From the NCBI GenBank assembly GCA_023142915.1, contig JAGLIO010000063.1:1-47826 (forward strand): a stretch of 47,826 bases of DNA, given 5' to 3'. Below are positions 17,600 to 27,010 of this stretch, in pieces (the stretch's first letter is position 1; the number at the start of each line of letters is the position of its first letter). The translations under genes and the position numbers were made by a program. The notes beneath the pieces are model-generated. The model was not told where the DNA came from. It saw nothing but the letters and a program-made list of their open reading frames with translations, and made no database searches. This stretch comes from Candidatus Parcubacteria bacterium. GTDB taxonomy: Bacteria > Patescibacteriota > Patescibacteriia > Patescibacteriales > UBA12075.

Positions 17600-17663
17600 T
17601 TACCCCTGGATCCCGGATATTTTTTCTTGTCGCTGCCGCTCCAAGAAAAAATTCCAGGATGAC
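17600..17663. repeat. Right inverted-repeat arm flanking the GIY-YIG gene
   Basis: ttacccctggatcccggatattttttcttgtcgctgccgctccaagaaaaaattccaggatgac, inverted relative to 17179..17266. Confidence 0.85.
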
Positions 17664-17781
17664 AGGTGGGGGCGACCCCATTTCCCTCCTTAATTATTAA
17701 TTTTAAATTCTTGGCTGTCTTGCCGAATACTGTTGTTACCACAGACGCATACACACAATCCAATACCACACACCGCGCGCG

Positions 17782-17809
17782 GTAGAGACGCGCCGCGGCG
17801 CGTCTCTAC
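17782..17809. repeat. Dispersed palindrome copy 6 (perfect 28 bp), intergenic
   Basis: gtagagacgcgccgcggcgcgtctctac, abutting accgcgcgcggt (17772-17783) as at 14295. Confidence 0.97.
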
Positions 17810-17891
17810 GAATGCGAATTACGAATATTGCGAATATACAATAAAAACAACAAACAAACAGCAAGACAAAAAGAATTCAAATCAGATATTC

Positions 17892-19127
17892 TTAGTTATA
17901 ATCATAATTTACCAATGTTCCGTCATCAACTAAATACTGGCTTGGATTCCAACCGCTCATTTTTTTATTAACCTCATCATAATCAGCAGCCAATACTAAC
18001 CATACCTTAGCTCCAACTCCATAATTAGCATCAGGAATTTCAGGCAAATCTATTCCCAAAACAGTACTGCCAGTAACGTCATTAATTTCACCACTACTAT
18101 CTGCAGTATAATTAGCAATCAAGGCTCCTGGATGATTTCCTGGATATGGATCTCCATAATAAATTAAACTGTAATCCGCATTATCAGTAAGACCTGTGGC
18201 AGTAAAACTATAATCAAATGTTGCGCCTTCAACCTTATAAGTCAAAGTACCTTTTGCACCATCGGAAAGGGCTGTCCATACATCACCAGAAGTATCCTTT
18301 TGAGTTAATTTTGCTATAGATGTGTTGTCTTCACTTACACCCGGCGCCGGAGCCGTCAACTGTCTAGCTTCCAATTGAACATCAAAATTCATAACATCGC
18401 CTTGCGCCCAATTTGTAATCATTGCTTCTCCCGAATCATCCCATGCCATCAAATGATAACTTTGGCTAACAACTAATTTTTCGCCTGGCGCTAATTTACC
18501 ATTCAATTTAACCCAAGTGTCAACAACATTGTCAATTCTAACCTGATCGTTTTCGTCAATAAGAACTGTCCATAATCTATTACCGTCTACATCCGTTTTT
18601 TCTAAATCAGGCTTTTTGTTTTCTTCAGGATTGGTAGTGTTATTTATTATAAACGGACAAGAATCTATTTCTGCTCGATTTACTGGAATTTTACAAATCG
18701 CCATATCATAAACCATAAATGCTGAAAGATTATCTCTTTCTGTATACTCATTATTATCACCATCCACACAAGTTCCATCTTCAAATATTCCTCCGCCTTC
18801 TGTGTATTCCGGTTCAGAAGAAGCTCCGCAATAGCTTGTGTCGCCAGGACCATTTTTAACATTTGTTAATTTTTTCCAAATATTGGCTGGATTTTCTCCA
18901 ACATTTTCAATAACAAAAGTCATATAACTAACTTGACATGGCTTGTCTAAAAAATTTGACCAACTGCTAGCCCACGGATTCTCCTCATCAACAGAAATAT
19001 CAATAGTCCCCGCGGTAAATGTATTTCCTACGCTTGTTTCAGTGTCGCTAAAAAAAGACGTAGTGGCTCCGACCGCAAGCGCTCCGACAGCGGCGATCAT
19101 GGCCAAACTCATAATAATTTTTTTCAT
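17892..19127 (-). CDS. TasA/CalY-like SipW-dependent surface protein, paralog of 14862..17105
   Basis: AAVGALAVGATTSFFSDTETSVGNTFTAGTIDISVDEENPW; shared QLEARQLTAPAP / IEARQVSAPEP and YSLIYYGDP / YCLIYYADP. Confidence 0.85.
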   Translation of the reverse strand: MKKIIMSLAMIAAVGALAVGATTSFFSDTETSVGNTFTAGTIDISVDEENPWASSWSNFLDKPCQVSYMTFVIENVGENPANIWKKLTNVKNGPGDTSYCGASSEPEYTEGGGIFEDGTCVDGDNNEYTERDNLSAFMVYDMAICKIPVNRAEIDSCPFIINNTTNPEENKKPDLEKTDVDGNRLWTVLIDENDQVRIDNVVDTWVKLNGKLAPGEKLVVSQSYHLMAWDDSGEAMITNWAQGDVMNFDVQLEARQLTAPAPGVSEDNTSIAKLTQKDTSGDVWTALSDGAKGTLTYKVEGATFDYSFTATGLTDNADYSLIYYGDPYPGNHPGALIANYTADSSGEINDVTGSTVLGIDLPEIPDANYGVGAKVWLVLAADYDEVNKKMSGWNPSQYLVDDGTLVNYDYN

Positions 19128-19561
19128 AAATTTTTTTGTTTACTAATTTAAAAAAAATATAAAATTTTTTTAAACTAATAATTTTAATTAACGCCGTTTG
19201 AAATATAATAGCTCGACCTTTGCCCTCCAAATTTAAAATTTCAAAAACGACTTTTCTAAAATATATAAATTTAATAATTTTTACAAATAAAAAATACCGC
19301 CCCAAAAATGAACGATATTTGCGTATAACAAAAACAAGTTAATAAACTAAAAGCATGGGGTGCTTTTAAGATATTTATCATTGCTGTTGATAACTATTAT
19401 TTTATTTAAACTTAATATTAATTTTAGCAAACATTATATTTATTTGCAACAAAAAAACAACCAAAAAATGGCTAAAACTAGAAAAATTGACAAATATTTA
19501 TTTTTGTTTTAAATAAATAAAATTAATATAAAATAATTATGAAATTTTTATAAAAATTATA

Positions 19562-19591
19562 AAAAAAACGGCTTTTACAAGCCGCTTTTTT
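19562..19591 (-). terminator. Rho-independent terminator downstream of 19612..22506
   Basis: aaaaaaacggctt-ttac-aagccgcttttttat stem-loop. Confidence 0.8.
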
Positions 19592-19611
19592 ATATATAAT
19601 TTTTTTTAGTT

Positions 19612-22506
19612 TTACACAGTTTGCCTGCTTCTGATAAATATAGCAGAGCTGGCTAAAGTCAAAAGAGAAACAAATAAAATAATAAATTCGTTAAACTTAA
19701 ACCCTGTTTCAGCCAGCACTATCACTTTTTCCACTTCAAGGCTTGCCGAGGCAGTAACGCTTGCGTGATTATCAGCGCTGGCGCTTGCGTTATTCGCGTA
19801 AACTTTTGTCGCCGCGTTTGCGTTTACTCCTGCCATGTATTTTACCGCGGCTTCTTCACCTGGATTAATATCTCCTAAATCCCAATCTTTAATATTGCCG
19901 TCAAAATCCTGAAAACTTATTCCTTGAGGCAAAATATCATTTAACTTAACATTAAAAGCTGTCAAGTTGCCTTCATTTTTTACAATAATAACAAATTCTA
20001 TATCTGTCTCGCCCGGATTTGCTTTTTCTTTGCTTACTGTTTTTGTAATGACTAAAACAGGCGCTCCTTCTTCGCCAAGGACTGCCGTTTCTTCGTTAAT
20101 ATCATTGTCAAAATCAACAGTGCTAAAAGTTATTTCCTGCCCATAAACCTCAGGTGATCCATGTGATATTGACCGGAAATAATAAGTTGTTTTTGGCGCT
20201 AAACCTGAAATGGTTACGGAATGGGCGGTTACTTTAACGGGATCTTCTATTGTTGAATAAGCATAGCCGTAATTCGGCGGATTCCCAACAGTAGAATGCG
20301 GAACCGTGTCATAAACCACGCGGCTGGTGGAAAAATGAGTGGTAAGCCATGTAATGGTAACTGAATTTGGCTTTGCGCTGTTTACCTCTACTTGAGTATT
20401 TTCTATACTAAGGGCTGAATTAATAAAACCGCCTCCTCCTCCCGCGCTTTGCAATTCGCAGTTTGAATCGCAAGTATATCCGCTTGACACGCCATCACTT
20501 CCATCACATTCTTCATTTCCGTTTTTAATTCCATCACCGCAATATGATCCGGATAATTCCACTATTTGACATATATCAGAACAATAATTACAACTGCTTC
20601 CGTAAGAAGGATCACACACAATGCCATTGTTTTGCCCGTCATCACATGTTTCGTTATTATCTAAAATTTCATTTCCGCAATACGCGTAATAATTAACAAA
20701 ATTATTATTTTCGCTATCGCTTCCATTAATAACAATATCAGAGCTTGACGCCATTAATTGCTCCCATCCGCTTTTTAAAGTTTCTGTTAATATATATTCG
20801 CCGTCTTCTAAATCATTAAACTCAAAATAGCCGTTTACGTTTGTGGTGGTTGTGGCGGTTGTTGATACCGTAACATCAAAAAGATTAATTACCCAATCTT
20901 TTCCAGGATTCTGCAAATATTCATTAGTTGTTGTCGCTCCGTCCTGATCTTCAAATTTATAGCCGGAGATAATACTTGTTGAGGGAATATCTTGCTCATT
21001 AAAAAATGTACATTCAACATTATCACCCTGACCAAGAGTAATATTAACGCTATTGCCTGTTGTGTTGTAATTTCCATTAATACACCCAACACAACTTATT
21101 TCAGTTAAATTCCAACCAGAAACTACATTTTCCGTTACAGAATAACTTCCAACAGGAATATCAAAAAAACTTTTAGAGCTAGTTGAATTAGATCCATTAT
21201 CAATTAATTCAAAATCAATTCCTAAATTACTGCTAAATACAAATTCCTGAGAACTGCTTGAATTGCTGTTCTTTATGATTGTGATTGAGCCTGTTTCAGG
21301 CTCATCAGGTATTTGATAATTACCAAAATGCCTTTCATTGGCATTTACGCCCTCTTCTAATAACTCTACTGTCCAAAAACTTTCTTCTGTTGGATAAGTC
21401 TGTGTCCAGCCGTTTTGCTCAATTTCGCTAACAGTATAAATTCCGGACATTAAACCAGCAAAAGTATAGCAACCATAATTTTCATCATTAACATCGCTTA
21501 CTGTTTCTTGTTCTGATATAAGATTACCATCTTGCGATAAATTAATAACCCATCCCCCGATTTTTTCTTCACCGATTATATCACTATCCTCATCAACATC
21601 ATTATATTTACATCCGGAAATTGAACCGTAATTACAAATCTGCGATCCTATATTATCATAAATATTTTCCAGCCCATCGCCTGTTGAGGCATAGTAGTAG
21701 CCAACAGCATTATTTTCCCTTTTTGCGCCGGTAACATCTGCAATATATTCTAACAACGCTTCGGCACCAGCATCAATATTATCACCTAAGCCGATTGTAA
21801 AAATTTTATGCCCCAACAAAGCGGCTTGATCAGCCATGTTTTTGGCATACTGAACAGCATTTTCATCGGGTTTATTAGCATTGCCATCAGCTAATAATAT
21901 AATAGCTTTCATTGCTTGCGGATTGGCATTAGTGCTTGATGCAAGTTCAATATTAGCAGAAGCAATAGCAGCCCCGATATTAGCTCCTCCACCTATTGTT
22001 AAATCGCCAATTTCAGTATGAGTGCTAGTTAAAAATTTATCCCGCGTTGCATTATCCGCAAACGAAACTAGCGCTGATTGATCATTTGTTCCTAATTTAC
22101 CTAAAAAATTATTGGCTGCTTGTTTCGCATCAGTAATTTTATTTGGAATAGTGGCAGTATAGACGGGAGCCCTACAGCTGTTCGGAAACTCATCATCATC
22201 TTTAATAGCTAGACACTGATCTTTAGTAAGTCCGCTTTTTTCACGAGAAACGCATGCACTATTATAAACGCTCTCCCATTCACAAAAACCTCCATCTTCC
22301 ATACTCCCAGACCGATCCATAACCAAAACAACATCCACATCAGCGACGCACATATTTTGACTTGGCTCGTCTGCCAGCGCGTCGTCTATTGGCAAAACAA
22401 CAAAAAACACGCCTAAAAATGACATGTTTAAAATAACCGCGCATAAACTGAAAATACTAATTAACCTATTACTTCTTGCCCTCCCAGCTCGAAAAAATAA
22501 CCGCAT
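19612..22506 (-). CDS. VWA-domain surface protein with SdrD B-like, FN3 and DUF11-like domains and LAETG-TM C-terminus
   Basis: CVADVDVVLVMDRSGSMEDG; ISGYKFEDQDGATTTNEYLQNPGKDWVINLF; VTITWLTTHFSTSRVVYD; VLAETGFKFNEFIILFVSLLTLASSAIFIRSRQTV. Confidence 0.88.
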   Translation of the reverse strand: MRLFFRAGRARSNRLISIFSLCAVILNMSFLGVFFVVLPIDDALADEPSQNMCVADVDVVLVMDRSGSMEDGGFCEWESVYNSACVSREKSGLTKDQCLAIKDDDEFPNSCRAPVYTATIPNKITDAKQAANNFLGKLGTNDQSALVSFADNATRDKFLTSTHTEIGDLTIGGGANIGAAIASANIELASSTNANPQAMKAIILLADGNANKPDENAVQYAKNMADQAALLGHKIFTIGLGDNIDAGAEALLEYIADVTGAKRENNAVGYYYASTGDGLENIYDNIGSQICNYGSISGCKYNDVDEDSDIIGEEKIGGWVINLSQDGNLISEQETVSDVNDENYGCYTFAGLMSGIYTVSEIEQNGWTQTYPTEESFWTVELLEEGVNANERHFGNYQIPDEPETGSITIIKNSNSSSSQEFVFSSNLGIDFELIDNGSNSTSSKSFFDIPVGSYSVTENVVSGWNLTEISCVGCINGNYNTTGNSVNITLGQGDNVECTFFNEQDIPSTSIISGYKFEDQDGATTTNEYLQNPGKDWVINLFDVTVSTTATTTTNVNGYFEFNDLEDGEYILTETLKSGWEQLMASSSDIVINGSDSENNNFVNYYAYCGNEILDNNETCDDGQNNGIVCDPSYGSSCNYCSDICQIVELSGSYCGDGIKNGNEECDGSDGVSSGYTCDSNCELQSAGGGGGFINSALSIENTQVEVNSAKPNSVTITWLTTHFSTSRVVYDTVPHSTVGNPPNYGYAYSTIEDPVKVTAHSVTISGLAPKTTYYFRSISHGSPEVYGQEITFSTVDFDNDINEETAVLGEEGAPVLVITKTVSKEKANPGETDIEFVIIVKNEGNLTAFNVKLNDILPQGISFQDFDGNIKDWDLGDINPGEEAAVKYMAGVNANAATKVYANNASASADNHASVTASASLEVEKVIVLAETGFKFNEFIILFVSLLTLASSAIFIRSRQTV

Positions 22507-22540
22507 AAATTTTAAATTTTATTAATTTTTTAAAATATTA

Positions 22541-23473
22541 TTATATAAATTTATTTAATTCTTTTCTAATTTTAATATTTTTCCTAAATTGCCAAATAAC
22601 AATAAATATTAGCATCAAAGCCATTAAAATAAGCGGCCAAGATGATTCAATATTGTTAATAATCCCACCCCCAAAAACATCTTCTTCCTCTTCTTTGGAA
22701 ATGGAAAATTGAAATTGTTTTTCAAGCAATAATTCATCTTTATGATAAAATCCCAATTGAGCTGAATATTTTCCTTCAGGCCAATCATACGTTTGCGCGA
22801 TAATCGGCTTAATTTCATATTGAGCCTTTGGATTAACTTTTGGTTCATCTTCAGGATAAGGATAAATAACATCATAAACATTTTTTTCGTCTTTTTTTAT
22901 TTTTAAATGAACTTGCGGAGATAAACCGACATTACCTTGGTTGTCATAAATTATTCTAATGCTTAACGGTTCGCCAATATTTAAATCATAATCATTTGGT
23001 ATAACAGAAGTGTTTTTTATGCTGATTTCTTGCTTGTCGCTAACTACTATGGTTACTTTGCGATCAATTTTTTGCAAAACAGCAGCGCTTGATTCTTCGC
23101 TCTTAACAATTTCACCGGGAAGATTGGAAACACTTATTGAGCCTTTATATTCTCCGTTTAAAACGTCGCTCGGAATATCTAAAATAGCGATTACGCGCAA
23201 AGTCCCTTGAGCGGGAATCGTTGTTGTGGCAAATTGATTTTTTAAATCTTCAGTTAAAAAAAATTTTACCCAGTCTTTAATTTGGCCTTCAGCGCCGAAT
23301 TTTACGACTATGGGCTGTTTATCTGAATTAACAGCGATAATTTCCTGCTGAATTCTTTCTCCGCGCAAAGCGTTTTCAATAACAATCGGCTGAGTCATCT
23401 GCCCAAGCGCGAAAACAAATTTCGGAACAAGCAAAAAACTTATTAATAAAATAAATATTTGACATTTTTTCAT
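22541..23473 (-). CDS. Secreted/membrane-anchored protein with C-terminal TM, DUF916-like beta-sandwich layout
   Basis: Signal FILLISFLLVPKFVFA; Ig-like strands; C-terminal SSWPLILMALMLIFIVIWQFRKNIKIRKE. Confidence 0.65.
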   Translation of the reverse strand: MKKCQIFILLISFLLVPKFVFALGQMTQPIVIENALRGERIQQEIIAVNSDKQPIVVKFGAEGQIKDWVKFFLTEDLKNQFATTTIPAQGTLRVIAILDIPSDVLNGEYKGSISVSNLPGEIVKSEESSAAVLQKIDRKVTIVVSDKQEISIKNTSVIPNDYDLNIGEPLSIRIIYDNQGNVGLSPQVHLKIKKDEKNVYDVIYPYPEDEPKVNPKAQYEIKPIIAQTYDWPEGKYSAQLGFYHKDELLLEKQFQFSISKEEEEDVFGGGIINNIESSWPLILMALMLIFIVIWQFRKNIKIRKELNKFI

Positions 23474-23557
23474 AATTCCATCTAGATTAAAAATTTATTA
23501 CAAATTATATTCTATCTTAGCCGTTTTAAAATATTTGTCAAATACATTTGTCAATAT

Positions 23558-25171
23558 TTATTTTTCACAAGTCAAACTTGAAATTTTTTCAGCTGATAAT
23601 ATCATTTGTCCTGAAAACGCTGATTGATTGTCGTTTTCAGGATATTTTTTAATTAAAATACCCAAATCAATATTTGTTGTTTCGCCCAAATCCAATGGAT
23701 CTTTTAAATACGCGATTTGCTCGGGAAAATAATTTAACCATTCAGCGTTTTTTCCTACCCGCGCTTTATATTCAAGATTCCAAATTCCATTTGTTTTGCC
23801 TAAATTAAAATCATCTTGCTGAATTTTAATCTGCAAGCGGGTATTTCCGATATTGCGGACTGTTGGACGGAATAAACCGCCCCAAACAGAATCGCCTCGC
23901 GTAATTTTAAATTTATTTTCAGCAACTCTTAAATATTGAAAATTGCTAAAATCATTTTCAAATGTTGTCAGTTCTAAATATTTTAAAACATTGCTTGCTT
24001 CAGCTAAATTTTCTTGACTGTCTTTAACTTTTAACAAAACTTGATATTCACCTGCAGGATCATCAAAAGCCAAACTGCTTTCAGCGCAAAACAAAGAAAC
24101 AGTATCTTGCTCTAAAAATCCTTTTGTTCCGCAAACTTTTTCATAGCCATAAACATAATTTTCCTCTTTATTTGTATGCCAAACTAATAAATTATTATTA
24201 TTTTCTCTTGTTTGCCTGCAAATAATTTCCAGCGCTTCTTTTTTAGGTATTGCGCTTAATTCTACTTCACTTTTTTCTTGCCCGCAGCCTTTTTTAAAAC
24301 TCTTGTCATAAGCGATATCTTTTGGATAATTAACATTAGCCAAAACAGAACCTGCTGTTCCAAAATCACCGCCAACTATGGCGCATATAGCGTATTGTCT
24401 ATCAAGTTTATATTCACCGGATGGCAAAATTTGAGCGCCAATATCTTTGCTGTCGTCTTCTCCTTTATAAATATTATTGTCTTTTAAAGCAAGCATTTGC
24501 CATTGCGCTATTATTTCCGGCTTGTTAAAAAAAACGTCATTATCAATTTTAGCTGCCGCGCTTGAACCGCCTGATCCTCCGGAAGAACTGTTTACAATAC
24601 TTGGGCTTGAACTTGCTTTATCTATGATTAATTTTGAACTGCTGCTTGTTTTATCACTAAATGATGCCATGTCTTCAGTAGTTGAAGCAGTGCTTGATCC
24701 GTTCGCGCTTTCACTATTAAATAAAACGGCTTGCGAACCGCTTGCCTGATCTTCTGCTTTATCGCCAAGACTATCAAAAACAAAAATTATCGGCTCATCA
24801 CTAAAATCAACTAAAACAACATCATCAATTTCTTCAGGCAAATTATCGTTTTGTTCAAACTCATCAATTATTTCTTCTTGTGTTTCTTCTTGCAAATTTT
24901 CATTTTGCTCAACAGCGACTTGTTCTTCATCGGCGCTTTCCTCTGTCTCTGTCTGGTCAACTTCTTCTTTATTTGCTTCTTCATTTGCTTCTTCATTAAC
25001 AGCAGGTTCATCAACATCGGTCTGGTCGCTTGTTTCAATTTCAGGCGCTTCGCTTTCACTCTCAGGCAAAACTTCTTCATTCGCCATTACAAAACCAAAA
25101 TTTAAAATCAAGCTTATAGCGCAAATATAAGCGATTAACTTTAGTTTAATTTTCTTGGTTTGTAATGGCAT
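23558..25171 (-). CDS. Secreted protein of unrecognised family with acidic E/Q-rich N-terminal linker; paralog of 25254..26360
   Basis: GAQILPSGEYKLDRQYAICAIVGG...TTFENDFSNFQYLRVAENKFKITRGD...RPTVRNIGNTRLQIKIQQDDFNLGKTNGIWNLEYKARVG. Confidence 0.72.
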   Translation of the reverse strand: MPLQTKKIKLKLIAYICAISLILNFGFVMANEEVLPESESEAPEIETSDQTDVDEPAVNEEANEEANKEEVDQTETEESADEEQVAVEQNENLQEETQEEIIDEFEQNDNLPEEIDDVVLVDFSDEPIIFVFDSLGDKAEDQASGSQAVLFNSESANGSSTASTTEDMASFSDKTSSSSKLIIDKASSSPSIVNSSSGGSGGSSAAAKIDNDVFFNKPEIIAQWQMLALKDNNIYKGEDDSKDIGAQILPSGEYKLDRQYAICAIVGGDFGTAGSVLANVNYPKDIAYDKSFKKGCGQEKSEVELSAIPKKEALEIICRQTRENNNNLLVWHTNKEENYVYGYEKVCGTKGFLEQDTVSLFCAESSLAFDDPAGEYQVLLKVKDSQENLAEASNVLKYLELTTFENDFSNFQYLRVAENKFKITRGDSVWGGLFRPTVRNIGNTRLQIKIQQDDFNLGKTNGIWNLEYKARVGKNAEWLNYFPEQIAYLKDPLDLGETTNIDLGILIKKYPENDNQSAFSGQMILSAEKISSLTCEK

Positions 25172-25253
25172 TTTTTATAAATTAAAAGGTCTGGTGTTAA
25201 TGGCTTTATTAACAACAAGCCTTTGGGGCGGAAATAATACCGCCCCACATAAA

Positions 25254-26360
25254 CTAACTACCAATAACACAATCTGTGCAAGTAGTATCACATTCTAAAT
25301 GATTAACCATTACAGCTCCTAAAGTCATTGTTCCAACATAGCAATCGCTATCATGTGTTGGCGGGAACTTTGAGATAGTAACGGAAAAATCCATTTCATC
25401 TAATTCTGACAAATCCAATTCATCTGCCAATGTAACTGTTTGATTTGGATTATAAACAGAGTATGGAGATAAACTTCCAACTCTTGCGTCATATTCAACG
25501 TTCCAAAGTCCGTCTGTTACGCCAAGCTCCATATCGTCTTGGCTGACAGTCATAGCCAATCTGGTATTACCGACATTTCTTACTGATGCTTTTCCAGCGT
25601 CCATTGCATCCCAAGTCAAATCACCACTAATGATTTTGTGTGTGTTTAGTCTGACATTACCGTAACTAACAGTTGTAAAATCAGTTTCAAAAGCAGTTAA
25701 AGGAAGATAATCAAAATGATTTTCTAAAATATCCTGCAATCCGTTATAATCTTGTCCAACAGCCCAAACTTTATAACTTCCTGATGGATCTTCATAGGAA
25801 AGTTCTTTTGATCCGCAATATACCGCTGCTCTGTCTTTGTATAATTCACCGTCTTCTCTGCAAATAGCGTCATAACTATAACCGCCTTCAATAGTCGGCA
25901 AGTTATAGTTATCATTTCTTACTGAATCGCAAAAAAGCGCAATTCCTTCCATTTTTTCCAATCTATGCAAACTGTCTTCTTGCATTAATTCACCGCAACC
26001 TAAGCCGGATTGATCAGCCAATGCTACATGGCTATCGCCTAAAGCAATATTTTCAGGATAAAATACGTCAGCGTAAACATTAAGCACGTCAGCTAATCCG
26101 TCAGGATCAGTTACAATCGCGCACATTGCAATAGTTTTGTTTACTTGGTATTGTCCGGAAGGCATAATTTGAGCGCCGTCTGCTGTTGATGCGTCAGTAT
26201 ATCTGTCATCATTAGCTTCCCATTTTGCCAAAACCAACGGAGCTTCACCGCCGCTTGTGTCGCGAGTAAGACCTGTGTCAATAGTGCTGGCAACGCCTGT
26301 TCCACCACACATAGTAAATGCCATCGCGAACATTAAACTAAAAATAATAAATTTTTTCAT
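25254..26360 (-). CDS. Secreted protein of unrecognised family; paralog of 23558..25171
   Basis: GAQIMPSGQYQVNKTIAMCAIVTD...TAFETDFTTVSYGNVRLNTHKIISGD...KASVRNVGNTRLAMTVSQDDMELGVTDGLWNVEYDARVG. Confidence 0.75.
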   Translation of the reverse strand: MKKFIIFSLMFAMAFTMCGGTGVASTIDTGLTRDTSGGEAPLVLAKWEANDDRYTDASTADGAQIMPSGQYQVNKTIAMCAIVTDPDGLADVLNVYADVFYPENIALGDSHVALADQSGLGCGELMQEDSLHRLEKMEGIALFCDSVRNDNYNLPTIEGGYSYDAICREDGELYKDRAAVYCGSKELSYEDPSGSYKVWAVGQDYNGLQDILENHFDYLPLTAFETDFTTVSYGNVRLNTHKIISGDLTWDAMDAGKASVRNVGNTRLAMTVSQDDMELGVTDGLWNVEYDARVGSLSPYSVYNPNQTVTLADELDLSELDEMDFSVTISKFPPTHDSDCYVGTMTLGAVMVNHLECDTTCTDCVIGS

Positions 26361-26717
26361 ATATTTTTTTCTTTAGTTTTGCTTCTTATCAAGACCGTTA
26401 ATTTAAAACATGTCCGACCTTTACGCCATGCATTTTTAATAAATTACCAGATAATTTTGATAACAAGCATGAATTAATATTTTTATATATTTCCCAAACG
26501 TAATTTTTACGTTCAAAAAACACATAAATGCTTTTTTAAGTTTCAGAAATATTCTGAAATCGACCTTTAGGACACTTAAAAATTAATAATTAATTTGCAA
26601 AAAATAAAACGCCCTATGCAAAAACAACATATATTGTTCTTGAATAATCGGCGTTGATGTTTGCTATGAAACGTTTATACCTTGATTATTTTATTAAATT
26701 TTTAAAAATATTTTATT

Positions 26718-26951
26718 TCATTCAGGATAAGGATAATTATTTTCAAATTCATTGCGATATTCATTTGTGCCCGGATCATAGAATTTGCAGTGAATAAACA
26801 TTTCTTTGTTTGCTAAAGTTATTATATTGATTGATTTGCATTTCGGGCATTTTTTTTCCTGCTTAAGTATTCCATCCATCTTTGTGATATTCGCAAAATG
26901 ATTTGAGCATTTGGCGCATCTCCAAATAAAATTATACGAACTGCTTGGCAT
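26718..26951 (-). CDS. Small zinc-ribbon protein
   Basis: WRCAKCSNHF...KKCPKCKSINI: two CxxC pairs. Confidence 0.72.
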   Translation of the reverse strand: MPSSSYNFIWRCAKCSNHFANITKMDGILKQEKKCPKCKSINIITLANKEMFIHCKFYDPGTNEYRNEFENNYPYPE

Positions 26952-26982
26952 ACAAATATTTTAAATAAATTTTATAAACAAA

Positions 26983-27010
26983 AAAACCTCATGCCCGGGC
27001 ATCAGGTTAT
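26983..27010 (-). terminator. Terminator or attenuator hairpin in the leader of the zinc-ribbon gene
   Basis: Minus strand AACCTGATGCCCGGGCATGAGGTTTTTTT. Confidence 0.65.

Noticed and set aside
19190-19370. c-di-GMP-I, preQ1 or glutamine riboswitch in the TasA-like leader
   Set aside because: Only short word matches (GGGCAAA, AAAGGTC, ATCGTTCA); the remaining consensus of those classes is not present.
25172-25253. Classical H-type pseudoknot
   Set aside because: The loop that would have to cross the first stem has zero nucleotides, so both helices cannot form together; kept only as alternative pairings.
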